Below are positions 26,637 to 34,524 of a stretch of DNA of 64,000 bases, one piece after another. Position numbers and translations under genes: made by a program. The DNA is from Halopseudomonas xiamenensis (lineage in GTDB: Bacteria > Pseudomonadota > Gammaproteobacteria > Pseudomonadales > Pseudomonadaceae), in NCBI RefSeq assembly GCF_014219065.1, contig NZ_JACLGO010000007.1:1-64000 (forward strand), given 5' to 3'. The notes under the pieces are model-generated. The model had not been told where the DNA came from. It saw only the letters and a list, made by a program, of their open reading frames with translations, and searched no databases. Each line of letters opens with the position of its first letter. The stretch's first letter is position 1.

Positions 26637-27029
26637 TCAATACGCCGCCCTGATCACCTCGATACCCTGCCTGAGCACCTTGCCCCAGGCGGCCAGGGTA
26701 CGGACATCCAGTTCGTCGTCGTGCGCACCAATGGTATCCAGCAACGCCTTGAGCCAGTAGTCGTACAGGTGCGGCTGGATATCCAGCCGCTGGCGCGAGT
26801 GCGACTCGCCGAGCGCCTTGAGCTTGGTCGGCGGCAGGCCGCGGGCATACAGCACCAGATTGAGGATGCCGGCGCGCAGCAGATGCTTCTGTGCGCTCAT
26901 GTCGGTATTGCTGAACTTGTCGCGCACTTCGGCGGAACTGGCCAGGAAGCGGGCATAGAAATCGTCGAAGAACGCTGTGCTCTTGCAGCAGCGGCCATAG
27001 CTCTGGAAGACCAGATCCTCATCAGTCAT
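26637..27029 (-). CDS. Single-domain globin
   Basis: A 130-residue globin-like protein, shorter than flavohaemoglobin and lacking its reductase domain. Globin helices are recognisable: FFDDFYARFLASSAEVRDKF around the C-D corner and the F-helix region GESHSRQ, with the likely proximal haem ligand in ESH. The start at ATG 27029 follows an AAGGTGA ribosome site; the longer frame above is excluded because it lacks family similarity. It may bind O2 or NO (inference). It diverges from the lrgA-like gene. Confidence 0.75.
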   Translation of the reverse strand: MTDEDLVFQSYGRCCKSTAFFDDFYARFLASSAEVRDKFSNTDMSAQKHLLRAGILNLVLYARGLPPTKLKALGESHSRQRLDIQPHLYDYWLKALLDTIGAHDDELDVRTLAAWGKVLRQGIEVIRAAY

Positions 27030-27216
27030 GTCGCGGGTCACCTTGACCCCTGCATCCTTGCCGGCGCGGGGCGTGCTTTGTGTGGAACAGGCTGCCGTTG
27101 AATACGGCATCAATGGTATTGTTTCGGCTGAGCGGCGGCAGGATACAGCAAACTCCGGCCGCTGGCATCGTACGGTGGCCCTGTCGGCTACCGTCGTTTC
27201 GATTGGGAATGATCGG

Positions 27217-27576
27217 ATGTTGTTACGCGGATTGACCTGGCTGATCCTGTTTCAGTTGATCGGCACGGCATTGAATGTACTGTTTCTACCCTTTTTGCCC
27301 AGCCCCATCATCGGCATGCTGTTGCTGGTGGTGTTCCTGCGCCTGCGTGGCCGGGTCAGTGCCTCGCTGGAGACGGCGTCGAGCGGACTGCTGCGCTTTC
27401 TGCCGCTGCTGCTGACGCCACCGGCGGCCGGGGTGATGATGTATGGCAACGAGGTGGCCGCGGATGCGGCGGCGATCCTGGTCAGCCTGACCTTGTCATT
27501 CATCCTGGTGGTGCCGCTGGCCGGGCATCTGATGCAGTATCTGGTGGCCCGCCAGGCGCGCAAGGAGGATGCATGA
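27217..27576 (+). CDS. LrgA/CidA-type membrane protein
   Basis: A 119-residue protein with about four membrane spans of the LrgA/CidA holin-like family (LPSPIIGMLLLVVFL is the family signature region). Members are linked to murein hydrolase export, and more recently to pyruvate or overflow-metabolite transport. The start at ATG 27217 is chosen because the upstream part of the frame is hydrophilic and unlike the family. It overlaps the lrgB gene by four bases, so the two form one transport unit. Confidence 0.85.
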   Translation: MLLRGLTWLILFQLIGTALNVLFLPFLPSPIIGMLLLVVFLRLRGRVSASLETASSGLLRFLPLLLTPPAAGVMMYGNEVAADAAAILVSLTLSFILVVPLAGHLMQYLVARQARKEDA

Positions 27577-28295
27577 ACGCTTCGCTGCTGCTGGCCTGGA
27601 ATGCGGTACTGAGCCATCCGCTGTTCCTGCTGGGCCTGACCCTGGGTGTCTATCAACTGGGACTGGGGCTCTACGAGCGCACCCGCATGGCCCTGCTGCA
27701 CCCGCTGATCGTCTCGATCGTGCTGCTGATCGGCGCGCTGTGGCTGCTGGGTCTGGAGTATGAAGCCTATCGCGACGCGGTCCTGCCGCTGACCCTGCTG
27801 CTGGCGCCGGCCACGGTGGCGTTGGCTATACCGCTGTACCATAACCTGCGGCGCATCCGGCAGTTCTTCTGGCCGGTGCTGATCACCCTGCTGGTGGCCG
27901 GGGTGTTCGTTACCGCGGTGACCATACTGCTGGCCTGGCTGCTGGGTGCCGACTTCGCCATGCTGATGACCCTGGCGCCCAAGTCCCTGACCACGCCGAT
28001 CGCCATGATGGTGGCCGAGCAGATGGGCGGGGTGGCGGCCATGGCGGCGGCCTTCGTCATGTACACCGCGGTGCTGGGCGCGCTGATGGGGCCGTGGCTG
28101 CTGAATGTTTCCGGGGTGACCCTGCCGGCCGCGCGCGGCATGGCGCTGGGGCTGGCGGCACATGCCGTGGGCACCTCGCGGGCACTGGAGGAGAATGACG
28201 AGGCCGGTGCCTTCGCCGCCCTGGCCATGAGCCTGATGGGCATTGGCACGGCGCTGCTGCTGCCACTGTGCGTTACTCTCTGGCTGCTGCTGTAG
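27573..28295 (+). CDS. LrgB-type membrane protein
   Basis: A 240-residue membrane protein, partner of LrgA/CidA. The family motif MTLAPKSLTTPIAMMVAEQMGG and the final HAVGTSRALE region are intact. The ATG overlaps the preceding stop codon (ATGA). A perfect 10-bp hairpin terminates the operon at 28304-28327. Confidence 0.9.
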   Translation: MNASLLLAWNAVLSHPLFLLGLTLGVYQLGLGLYERTRMALLHPLIVSIVLLIGALWLLGLEYEAYRDAVLPLTLLLAPATVALAIPLYHNLRRIRQFFWPVLITLLVAGVFVTAVTILLAWLLGADFAMLMTLAPKSLTTPIAMMVAEQMGGVAAMAAAFVMYTAVLGALMGPWLLNVSGVTLPAARGMALGLAAHAVGTSRALEENDEAGAFAALAMSLMGIGTALLLPLCVTLWLLL

Positions 28296-28303
28296 ACGCC
28301 CGG

Positions 28304-28327
28304 GTTCCCGGTACAGATACCGGGAAC
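28304..28327 (+). terminator. Terminator-like hairpin after the lrgAB operon
   Basis: GTTCCCGGTA and TACCGGGAAC form a perfect 10-bp stem with a CAGA loop, nine bases after the stop codon. The following bases are C-rich rather than T-rich, so it may be a Rho-assisted or weak terminator. Confidence 0.55.
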
Positions 28328-28471
28328 ACCCCCGCCTGGCCCCGGTCACAAGTGTACGCGCCTTAGGGTCTGAGGCCTGGCTGCGTCCGGCAGCCGCATT
28401 GCATCTCTGCTATACCTGTGGAACGATCCAGCCCTGCCGGCTTCACTTCCACCAGTCAAGGAGCTGCACAG

Positions 28472-29869
28472 ATGGAACTCGATCCGCTGTTGCTATCCCG
28501 TCTGCAATTCGCTTTTGTAGTGTGCTTCCATGCCATCTTCCCGGTGTTCACCATTGGTCTGGCGACCTTTATCGCCTTTCTGGAAATGCTTGCCTTCAAG
28601 ACCGGCAACCCAGCCTGGACGCGCCTGTCGCGCTTCTGGATCCAGGTATTCGGCGTGGCCTTCGCCATGGGCGTGGTGTCCGGCATCGTCATGTCCTTTC
28701 AGTTCGGTACCAACTGGAGCAATTTTTCCTATGCGGCGGCGAATTTCATCGGGCCGATGCTCAGCTACGAGGTGGTGACGGCCTTCTTCCTTGAAGCGGC
28801 CTTCCTGGGTGTGCTGCTGTTCGGTCGGGATAAAGTGCCGCAGGGCATGCATCTGTTCGCCGCCTGCATGGTGGCGCTGGGTACCTTCATTTCCGCGTTC
28901 TGGATCCTGGCGGCCAACAGCTGGATGCACACGCCCATGGGCACCGAGCTGGCGGATGGCGTATTCGGCGTCACCAGTTGGGGCCAGGCGATCTTCAATC
29001 CGTCCTTCCCGTACCGTTTTGCACACATGCTGCTGGCTTCTTTCCTGACCGGCTCCTTCGTGGTCGCCGGGGTCAGTGCCTGGTATCTGCTGGTCGGGCG
29101 CGAGGTGGAGGCCAACCGCCAGGCATTGTCCATGTGCCTGTGGCTGATCCTGTTCGCCGCGCCGACCCAGGCGGTGGTCGGTGACTACCACGGCCTCAAC
29201 ACCCTGGAGCACCAGCCGATCAAGGTCGCGGCCATCGAGGGCAACTGGGAGACCATGCGCGGCATGCCGTTGTTGCTGTTCGCCATTCCCGACCAGCAGG
29301 CCGAGACCAACCGTTTCGAGATTGGCATTCCCAAACTCGGCAGCCTGATCCTGACCCACGACCTGAACGGCGAGGTTCCCGGGCTCAAGGAGGTGGCGGC
29401 TGAGGAGCGGCCACCGGTATGGATAGTGTTCTGGTCGTTCCGCATCATGGTCGGTATCGGCCTGCTGATGATCGGCTGTGCCCTGGCCGGCCTGTTTCTG
29501 CGCGCGGGCGGGCGCTATTGGCGCCAGCCACTGTTTCTCAACGCCATGCGGCTGATGACCTTCGCACCCTTCGCCGCCGTGCTGTGCGGTTGGATCGTCA
29601 CCGAGGTTGGGCGTTTCCCCTGGCTGGTGTATGGCCAGATGAGTCATATCGAGGGGCTGACACCTTCGTTGACCGGCCCCATGGTGCTGTTCACCCTGCT
29701 GGGCTACATCACAGTGTACGCGGTGATCTTCAGCGCCGGGCTGTACTACCTGATGCTGGTGCTGCGTGCCGGTATCGAAAGCATCGACCATGAGGAAACC
29801 CACGACGTCGAGCGGCCCAAGCGTCCGCTGTCGGCCAGCCACGTCAGTATCGAAGAGGGAGGGCACTGA
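28472..29869 (+). CDS. cioA: Cyanide-insensitive bd-type quinol oxidase subunit I
   Basis: Subunit I (465 residues) of a cytochrome bd-type terminal oxidase that reduces O2 with quinol electrons. The nine-span pattern is evident, and haem ligands are expected in RLQFAFVVCFHAIFP (His) and SFQFGTNW-EVVTAFFLEA (Glu). The quinol loop between the sixth and seventh spans is short, which is typical of the CIO class rather than E. coli CydA. An AAGGAG ribosome site precedes ATG 28472. It is the first gene of cioA-cioB-cydD-cydC. Confidence 0.93.
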   Translation: MELDPLLLSRLQFAFVVCFHAIFPVFTIGLATFIAFLEMLAFKTGNPAWTRLSRFWIQVFGVAFAMGVVSGIVMSFQFGTNWSNFSYAAANFIGPMLSYEVVTAFFLEAAFLGVLLFGRDKVPQGMHLFAACMVALGTFISAFWILAANSWMHTPMGTELADGVFGVTSWGQAIFNPSFPYRFAHMLLASFLTGSFVVAGVSAWYLLVGREVEANRQALSMCLWLILFAAPTQAVVGDYHGLNTLEHQPIKVAAIEGNWETMRGMPLLLFAIPDQQAETNRFEIGIPKLGSLILTHDLNGEVPGLKEVAAEERPPVWIVFWSFRIMVGIGLLMIGCALAGLFLRAGGRYWRQPLFLNAMRLMTFAPFAAVLCGWIVTEVGRFPWLVYGQMSHIEGLTPSLTGPMVLFTLLGYITVYAVIFSAGLYYLMLVLRAGIESIDHEETHDVERPKRPLSASHVSIEEGGH

Positions 29870-29870
29870 T

Positions 29871-30872
29871 ATGCACGGCATCGACCTGAGTATCATCTGG
29901 GCGGGCATCATCGCCTTCGGCATCATGATGTACGTGCTGATGGACGGCTTCGACCTGGGTGTGGGCATCCTGTTTCCGTTCGCGCCGGACGAGGACGCGC
30001 GGGACGTGATGATGAACTCGGTAGCGCCGGTCTGGGATGGCAACGAGACCTGGCTGATCCTCGGCGGTGCCGGCCTGCTGGCGGCCTTCCCGCTGGTCTA
30101 TTCGGTATTGATGCCGGCGTTGTACATCGGCGTGTTCCTGCTGCTGGCGGGGCTGATCTTCCGCGGCGTGGCCTTCGAGTTTCGTTTCAAGGCCAACACC
30201 TCGCGCTATCTGTGGAACTGGTCCTTTGCCGGCGGTTCGATGGTGGCGGCCTTCGCCCAGGGCGCGGTGGTGGGGGCCTATATTGAAGGTTTCAATACGG
30301 TTGGCCGGGTCTATGTCGGCGGTCCTTTCGACTGGATAACCCCCTTCTCGATGCTCACCGGTGTCGGTTTGCTGGCCGGCTATGCACTGTTGGGCAGTAC
30401 CTGGCTGATTCTCAAGACCGAAGGCCATATCCAGGATTGGGCCTATCGGCTGGCACCCTGGTTGCTGGCCGTGGTGCTGGTGGTATTCGGTATCGTCAGC
30501 GTCTGGACGCCCTGGGTCGATCCATCGGCCTTCGAGCGCTGGTTCTCGGTGATCCGGCTGATCTGGATCCTGCCAGTGCTTGCGCTGTTCTGCGCCTGGC
30601 AGGTGTTGCGCGGCTTGCGCCGGCGGATGGCGGCGCGCCCCTTCATCGCCACCATGGGCATGTTCGCCTTTACCTACCTGGGGCTGCTGGTGACCAAGTG
30701 GCCGTACGTGGTGCCGCCCAACCACACCCTGTGGGACGCCGCCTCGGCCCCTGGTTCGCAACTGTTCCTGCTGATCGGCATGCTGTTCGTCATTCCGGTG
30801 ATCCTGGCCTACACCGCCTGGACCTACTGGGTATTCCGCGGCAAGGTCAGGGTGGGGGAAGGCTATCACTGA
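29871..30872 (+). CDS. cioB: Cyanide-insensitive bd-type quinol oxidase subunit II
   Basis: Subunit II (333 residues) of the same oxidase, recognised by the opening FGIMMYVLMDGFDLGVGILFPF, by PVWDGNETWLILGG, and by about eight or nine membrane spans. It starts one base after the cioA stop with a GAGGGAGGG ribosome site inside cioA. Its stop codon overlaps the probable start region of cydD. Confidence 0.93.
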   Translation: MHGIDLSIIWAGIIAFGIMMYVLMDGFDLGVGILFPFAPDEDARDVMMNSVAPVWDGNETWLILGGAGLLAAFPLVYSVLMPALYIGVFLLLAGLIFRGVAFEFRFKANTSRYLWNWSFAGGSMVAAFAQGAVVGAYIEGFNTVGRVYVGGPFDWITPFSMLTGVGLLAGYALLGSTWLILKTEGHIQDWAYRLAPWLLAVVLVVFGIVSVWTPWVDPSAFERWFSVIRLIWILPVLALFCAWQVLRGLRRRMAARPFIATMGMFAFTYLGLLVTKWPYVVPPNHTLWDAASAPGSQLFLLIGMLFVIPVILAYTAWTYWVFRGKVRVGEGYH

Positions 30873-30924
30873 GCGCGAGCGTAACCAGCGCAGTCGCGCC
30901 TGGCTGGCGCAGCAGCAGCGCCAG

Positions 30925-32538
30925 GTGCAGCCCTGGTTGTACGCGGCGGTAGCGGCCGGGGTGGTGGAAGGGCTGGCCCTGCTGGTGCAGATGGGGCTGC
31001 TGGCCTGGTTGATTCACAGCGCCCTGGTGCTGGCGCGCCCGATGGCTGAGCTGCTGCCGCTGCTGCTGGCCCTGCTGGCGGCTGCCGGGGTGCGGGCCGT
31101 GGCCCAGTACGCCCGCGACAGCCTGGCCCAGCTCGCCGGCAGCCGGGTGCGCCAGCGGGTGCGCCGGCAGTTGCTGGGTTACTGGGAGCGGCAGGGACCG
31201 GTACGGCTGGCCGGCCATTCCAGCGCCAGCCTGGCGAACCAGTGGGTGGAGCAGGTTGAAGCGCTGGATGGCTACTTTGCCCGTTACCTGCCGCAGCAAT
31301 GGCTGGCGCTACTGGTGCCGGTACTGTTTCTGTTGGCGGTATTCTGGCTGGACTGGCTGGCGGCGCTGTTCCTGTTGATCTCAGCGCCGCTGATCCCCTT
31401 GTTCATGGCCCTGATCGGCATGCGTGCGGAAAGGATCAGCCAGCAGCACGTACTGGAGGCGGGGCGGCTGGCCGGGCATTTCCTCGACCGGGTGCGCCAC
31501 CTGACCACCCTGCAGCTGTTCGGCCAGGTGCCGGCTGCGATCGACTCGGTGGCCCAGGCGGCCGAGCGTTATCGGGTGGTCAACATGCGTACCCTGCGCA
31601 TTGCCTTCTTGTCCTCTGCGGTGCTGGAGTTCTTCGCCTCGGTGGCGATCGCGGTGGTCGCCATGTATATCGGCTTCGGCCTGCTGGGTTATATCAGTTA
31701 CGGTCCCTCCGCCGAGCTGACGCTGTTCAGCGGGCTGTTCATCCTGCTGCTGGCACCGGAGTTCTTCCAGCCGCTGCGCAGTCTGGCCCAACATTACCAC
31801 GACCGGGCGGCGGCGCTGGGGGCGGCGGCGGTGCTGTCGCGGTGTGGCGAGCTGGTGCCAGCGGCCGGCCCGGTGGCGACCCCGCCCAGTGGCGCGGCCG
31901 AGGTGGTCAGCCTGCACGGCGTCAGCCTTGGCTATCCCGGTCGTGGCCGGGTATTGCACGAGGTGCAGTTGCAGGTGCGCCGGGGTGAGGTGCTGGCGCT
32001 GATCGGAGCGTCCGGGTCGGGCAAGTCGTCGCTGCTGCATTGCCTGGCCGGTTTTATCGACGTCGATGCCGGCCAGATCAGCCTGTTCGGCCAGCCGCCC
32101 GGCGCGCTGCCGGTGGCCTGGCTGGGCCAGCGGCCATTTCTGATCCAGGGCAGCTGGGCCGATAACCTGCGGCTTACCGCGCCCCAGGCGGATGCCACTG
32201 CGATGCGGGCGGCGCTGCAGCAGGTGGGCCTGGGTGAGCTGCTGGCACAGCAGTCGCAGGGGCTGGACACGCCGCTGGGCGAGGGCGGCCGCGGCCTGTC
32301 CGGTGGTCAGGCGCAGCGCCTGGCGCTGGCGCGGGTGTGGCTGTCGGAGGCGCCCCTGGTGCTGCTGGACGAGCCGACCGCCAGCCTCGACCCCGACAGC
32401 GAGGCCGAGGTGGTGGCCGCGCTGGCCCGGCTGGCGGCCAGCGGTCGTACGCTGATCATGGCCACCCACCAGCCGGCGCTGATGGCGCTGGCCGGGCGTC
32501 GGGTGGCACTGCACAACGGCAGGCTGGTCGATGCGTGA
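30925..32538 (+). CDS. cydD: ABC exporter subunit CydD (thiol exporter for bd oxidase assembly)
   Basis: Half of the CydDC ABC transporter that exports cysteine or glutathione to the periplasm and is needed for cytochrome bd assembly. An N-terminal six-span region is followed by an ATPase domain with Walker A GASGSGKSS, signature LSGGQAQRLALARV and Walker B VLLLDEP. The start is uncertain: GTG 30925 is the first standard start codon in frame but has no ribosome site and leaves almost nothing before the first membrane span. The frame is open back into cioB, and an ATC at 30865 just after GGGGGAAGG would give about 20 more residues, matching the family. It overlaps cydC by eight bases. Confidence 0.88.
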   Translation: MQPWLYAAVAAGVVEGLALLVQMGLLAWLIHSALVLARPMAELLPLLLALLAAAGVRAVAQYARDSLAQLAGSRVRQRVRRQLLGYWERQGPVRLAGHSSASLANQWVEQVEALDGYFARYLPQQWLALLVPVLFLLAVFWLDWLAALFLLISAPLIPLFMALIGMRAERISQQHVLEAGRLAGHFLDRVRHLTTLQLFGQVPAAIDSVAQAAERYRVVNMRTLRIAFLSSAVLEFFASVAIAVVAMYIGFGLLGYISYGPSAELTLFSGLFILLLAPEFFQPLRSLAQHYHDRAAALGAAAVLSRCGELVPAAGPVATPPSGAAEVVSLHGVSLGYPGRGRVLHEVQLQVRRGEVLALIGASGSGKSSLLHCLAGFIDVDAGQISLFGQPPGALPVAWLGQRPFLIQGSWADNLRLTAPQADATAMRAALQQVGLGELLAQQSQGLDTPLGEGGRGLSGGQAQRLALARVWLSEAPLVLLDEPTASLDPDSEAEVVAALARLAASGRTLIMATHQPALMALAGRRVALHNGRLVDA

Positions 32539-34183
32539 GCTGCTGCCCTGGCTGAAGCTGCTCGATGAGCAGCGCCGGCGCCTGTTGCTGGGCGCCCTGC
32601 TCATGGCCTTCACCCTGCTCAGCGCGGTGGGTCTGCTCGGCCTGTCCGGCTGGTTCATCACCGCCACCGGCCTGACCGCGCTGGCGTGGGCGGCTGGCCA
32701 GCGGGTGATGTTCGATGTCTACGTGCCGGGCGGTGGTATCCGCTTCTTCGCTCTGAGCCGCACACTCTCGCGCTATGCCGAGCGGGTGGTCAACCATGAC
32801 ACCGTGCTGCGGCTGCTGGCGACACTGCGCAGCCGCCACTTCGCCGGGCTGGCACGGCTGGACGCGGCGACCCTGGGCCGGCTGCGCGCCGCCCAATGGC
32901 TCAACCGGCTCACCGCCGATATCGATACCCTCGACAGCCTCTACCTGCGCCTGTTGGCACCCCCGGTCGTGGCACTGGCCGGGGTGCTGGTGGTCTGTGC
33001 GCTGGTCGGCATCTTCCATCTGCCGTTGGCTGCGGCGCTGGCTGCCGCCCTGCTGGTGCTGCTCGCAGGGCTGACCTGGGGCATGGGGCGCTGGTGCCAA
33101 CGGCTCAGTGCCGGTCAGGTCGGCCAGCTGGATGAACTGCGCCTGCGCAGTATCGAGCAATTGCAGGGGCTGGCGGAGCTGCGCGCCGCCGGCACCCTGG
33201 GCGGGCACCAGCAGCGGCTGCTGGCGAGCAGCGAGCAGATGCTCGATGAACAACTGACCCTGCAGCGGCGGGTGGCGCTGGCCCAAGCGCTGACCGGCTT
33301 GTTGCTGATGGCGAGTGTGCTGGCGGCGCTGTGGATGGCGCTGCAGTGGCAGCAGGCGGGTCTGCTGAGCGGGCCGGTGGCGGTGATGCTGGCACTGGCA
33401 TTGCTGGCCCTGGGTGAGGGGCTGACGGTGCTGCCGGCGGCCTTCGCCCGCTTCGGCGCCACCCTGGCGGCGGCGCGGCGCTTGAACGAGCAGGTTGCCC
33501 TGGGCAGCCGCCTGGCCGAGCCTGCCCGGCCCCGTGACGTACCGGACCGGCTGGATATCCATTGGCAGCAGGTATCGGTGCGGCATGCCGGCATCGCCGG
33601 GCTGGATCTGCAATTGGAGGCCGGTACCCGGCTGGCGCTGATCGGCCGTTCCGGCTGCGGCAAGTCGACCCTGGCGGCGCTGCTGGCACGCCAGCTCGAC
33701 CCCGATGCCGGTGAGGTGCGGGTCGCCGGCGTGACGCTGACCGAACTGGCACTGGCCGATTGGCATGCGCGCATCGCCTACCTGACCCAGCAGGCCGCGC
33801 TGCTGCATGACAGCGTCGCCGCCAACCTGCTGCTGGGCAAGGCCGATGCCAGCGATGCCGAACTGTGGCAGGTACTGGAAGCGGTCGGCCTGGCGGATCT
33901 GGTCGAGTCGCTGCCCCGGGGGCTGGATCACTGGGTCGGTGAGTCGGGGCGGCAACTGTCGGGTGGCGAAGGCCGACGGCTGGCGCTGGCCCGGGTGCTG
34001 CTGAAGGGAGCACCGCTGGTGATTCTCGACGAGCCCTTCAGCGGGCTGGACCAGGCGACCCGGGAGCGGGTAAGGCAGGGCATCGAGCCCTATCTGCGGG
34101 GGCGCACGGTGTTGCTGCTGGGCCATGCCCCGTTATTGCTGCCGGCGGCTGACCGGGTGGTGTATTGGAGGCAGTTGCAGTGA
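32531..34183 (+). CDS. cydC: ABC exporter subunit CydC
   Basis: The second half (550 residues) of the CydDC exporter, with a membrane domain and an ATPase domain: Walker A GRSGCGKSTL, signature LSGGEGRRLALARV and Walker B VILDEPFSGLD. It overlaps the cydD end by eight bases, so heterodimer subunits are made together. It ends the operon; a region with inverted repeats follows. Confidence 0.92.
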   Translation: MRELLPWLKLLDEQRRRLLLGALLMAFTLLSAVGLLGLSGWFITATGLTALAWAAGQRVMFDVYVPGGGIRFFALSRTLSRYAERVVNHDTVLRLLATLRSRHFAGLARLDAATLGRLRAAQWLNRLTADIDTLDSLYLRLLAPPVVALAGVLVVCALVGIFHLPLAAALAAALLVLLAGLTWGMGRWCQRLSAGQVGQLDELRLRSIEQLQGLAELRAAGTLGGHQQRLLASSEQMLDEQLTLQRRVALAQALTGLLLMASVLAALWMALQWQQAGLLSGPVAVMLALALLALGEGLTVLPAAFARFGATLAAARRLNEQVALGSRLAEPARPRDVPDRLDIHWQQVSVRHAGIAGLDLQLEAGTRLALIGRSGCGKSTLAALLARQLDPDAGEVRVAGVTLTELALADWHARIAYLTQQAALLHDSVAANLLLGKADASDAELWQVLEAVGLADLVESLPRGLDHWVGESGRQLSGGEGRRLALARVLLKGAPLVILDEPFSGLDQATRERVRQGIEPYLRGRTVLLLGHAPLLLPAADRVVYWRQLQ

Positions 34184-34201
34184 ACGGCGGGAGGCCGCTT
34201 T

Positions 34202-34507
34202 CCCCCTCTCCCCCGGCCCCTCTCCCGCAAGGGGCGAGGGGTGACTCGCGCCTGGGATATTGTGTTTAACCGGCACGTATCAGTGATGAACAAACCTTCT
34301 ACTGTCAGCTTGCACCACAGAAGGCCTTATTATCATTTCCATCGGCTATCGTTACCGCAAATAATCTCAGCCGGAATGCTCCCTGGCTTTCTATAAAAAA
34401 CCAAGGAGAGCACACTTTGCATTTGCAGATGTTTACAGGATAAACATGATGTCCCAGGCGCGAGTCACCCCTCGCCCCTTGCGGGAGAGGGGCCGGGGGA
34501 GAGGGGG
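34202..34507. mobile_element. 306-bp element with 70-bp inverted repeats
   Basis: Positions 34202-34271 and 34438-34507 are inverted copies: about 56 bases match exactly from the outer C-rich/G-rich end to CGCGCCTGGGA, and the remaining 14 match with a few differences. The enclosed ~166 bp is AT-richer than its surroundings and holds no convincing gene. It fills the space between convergent cydC and the carboxylase gene. This could be a non-autonomous transposable element, or two copies of a common intergenic repeat facing each other. A degenerate relative of the outer part is at 59996-60033. Confidence 0.5.
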
Positions 34508-34524
34508 GATCCCGGCGTTGCAGA

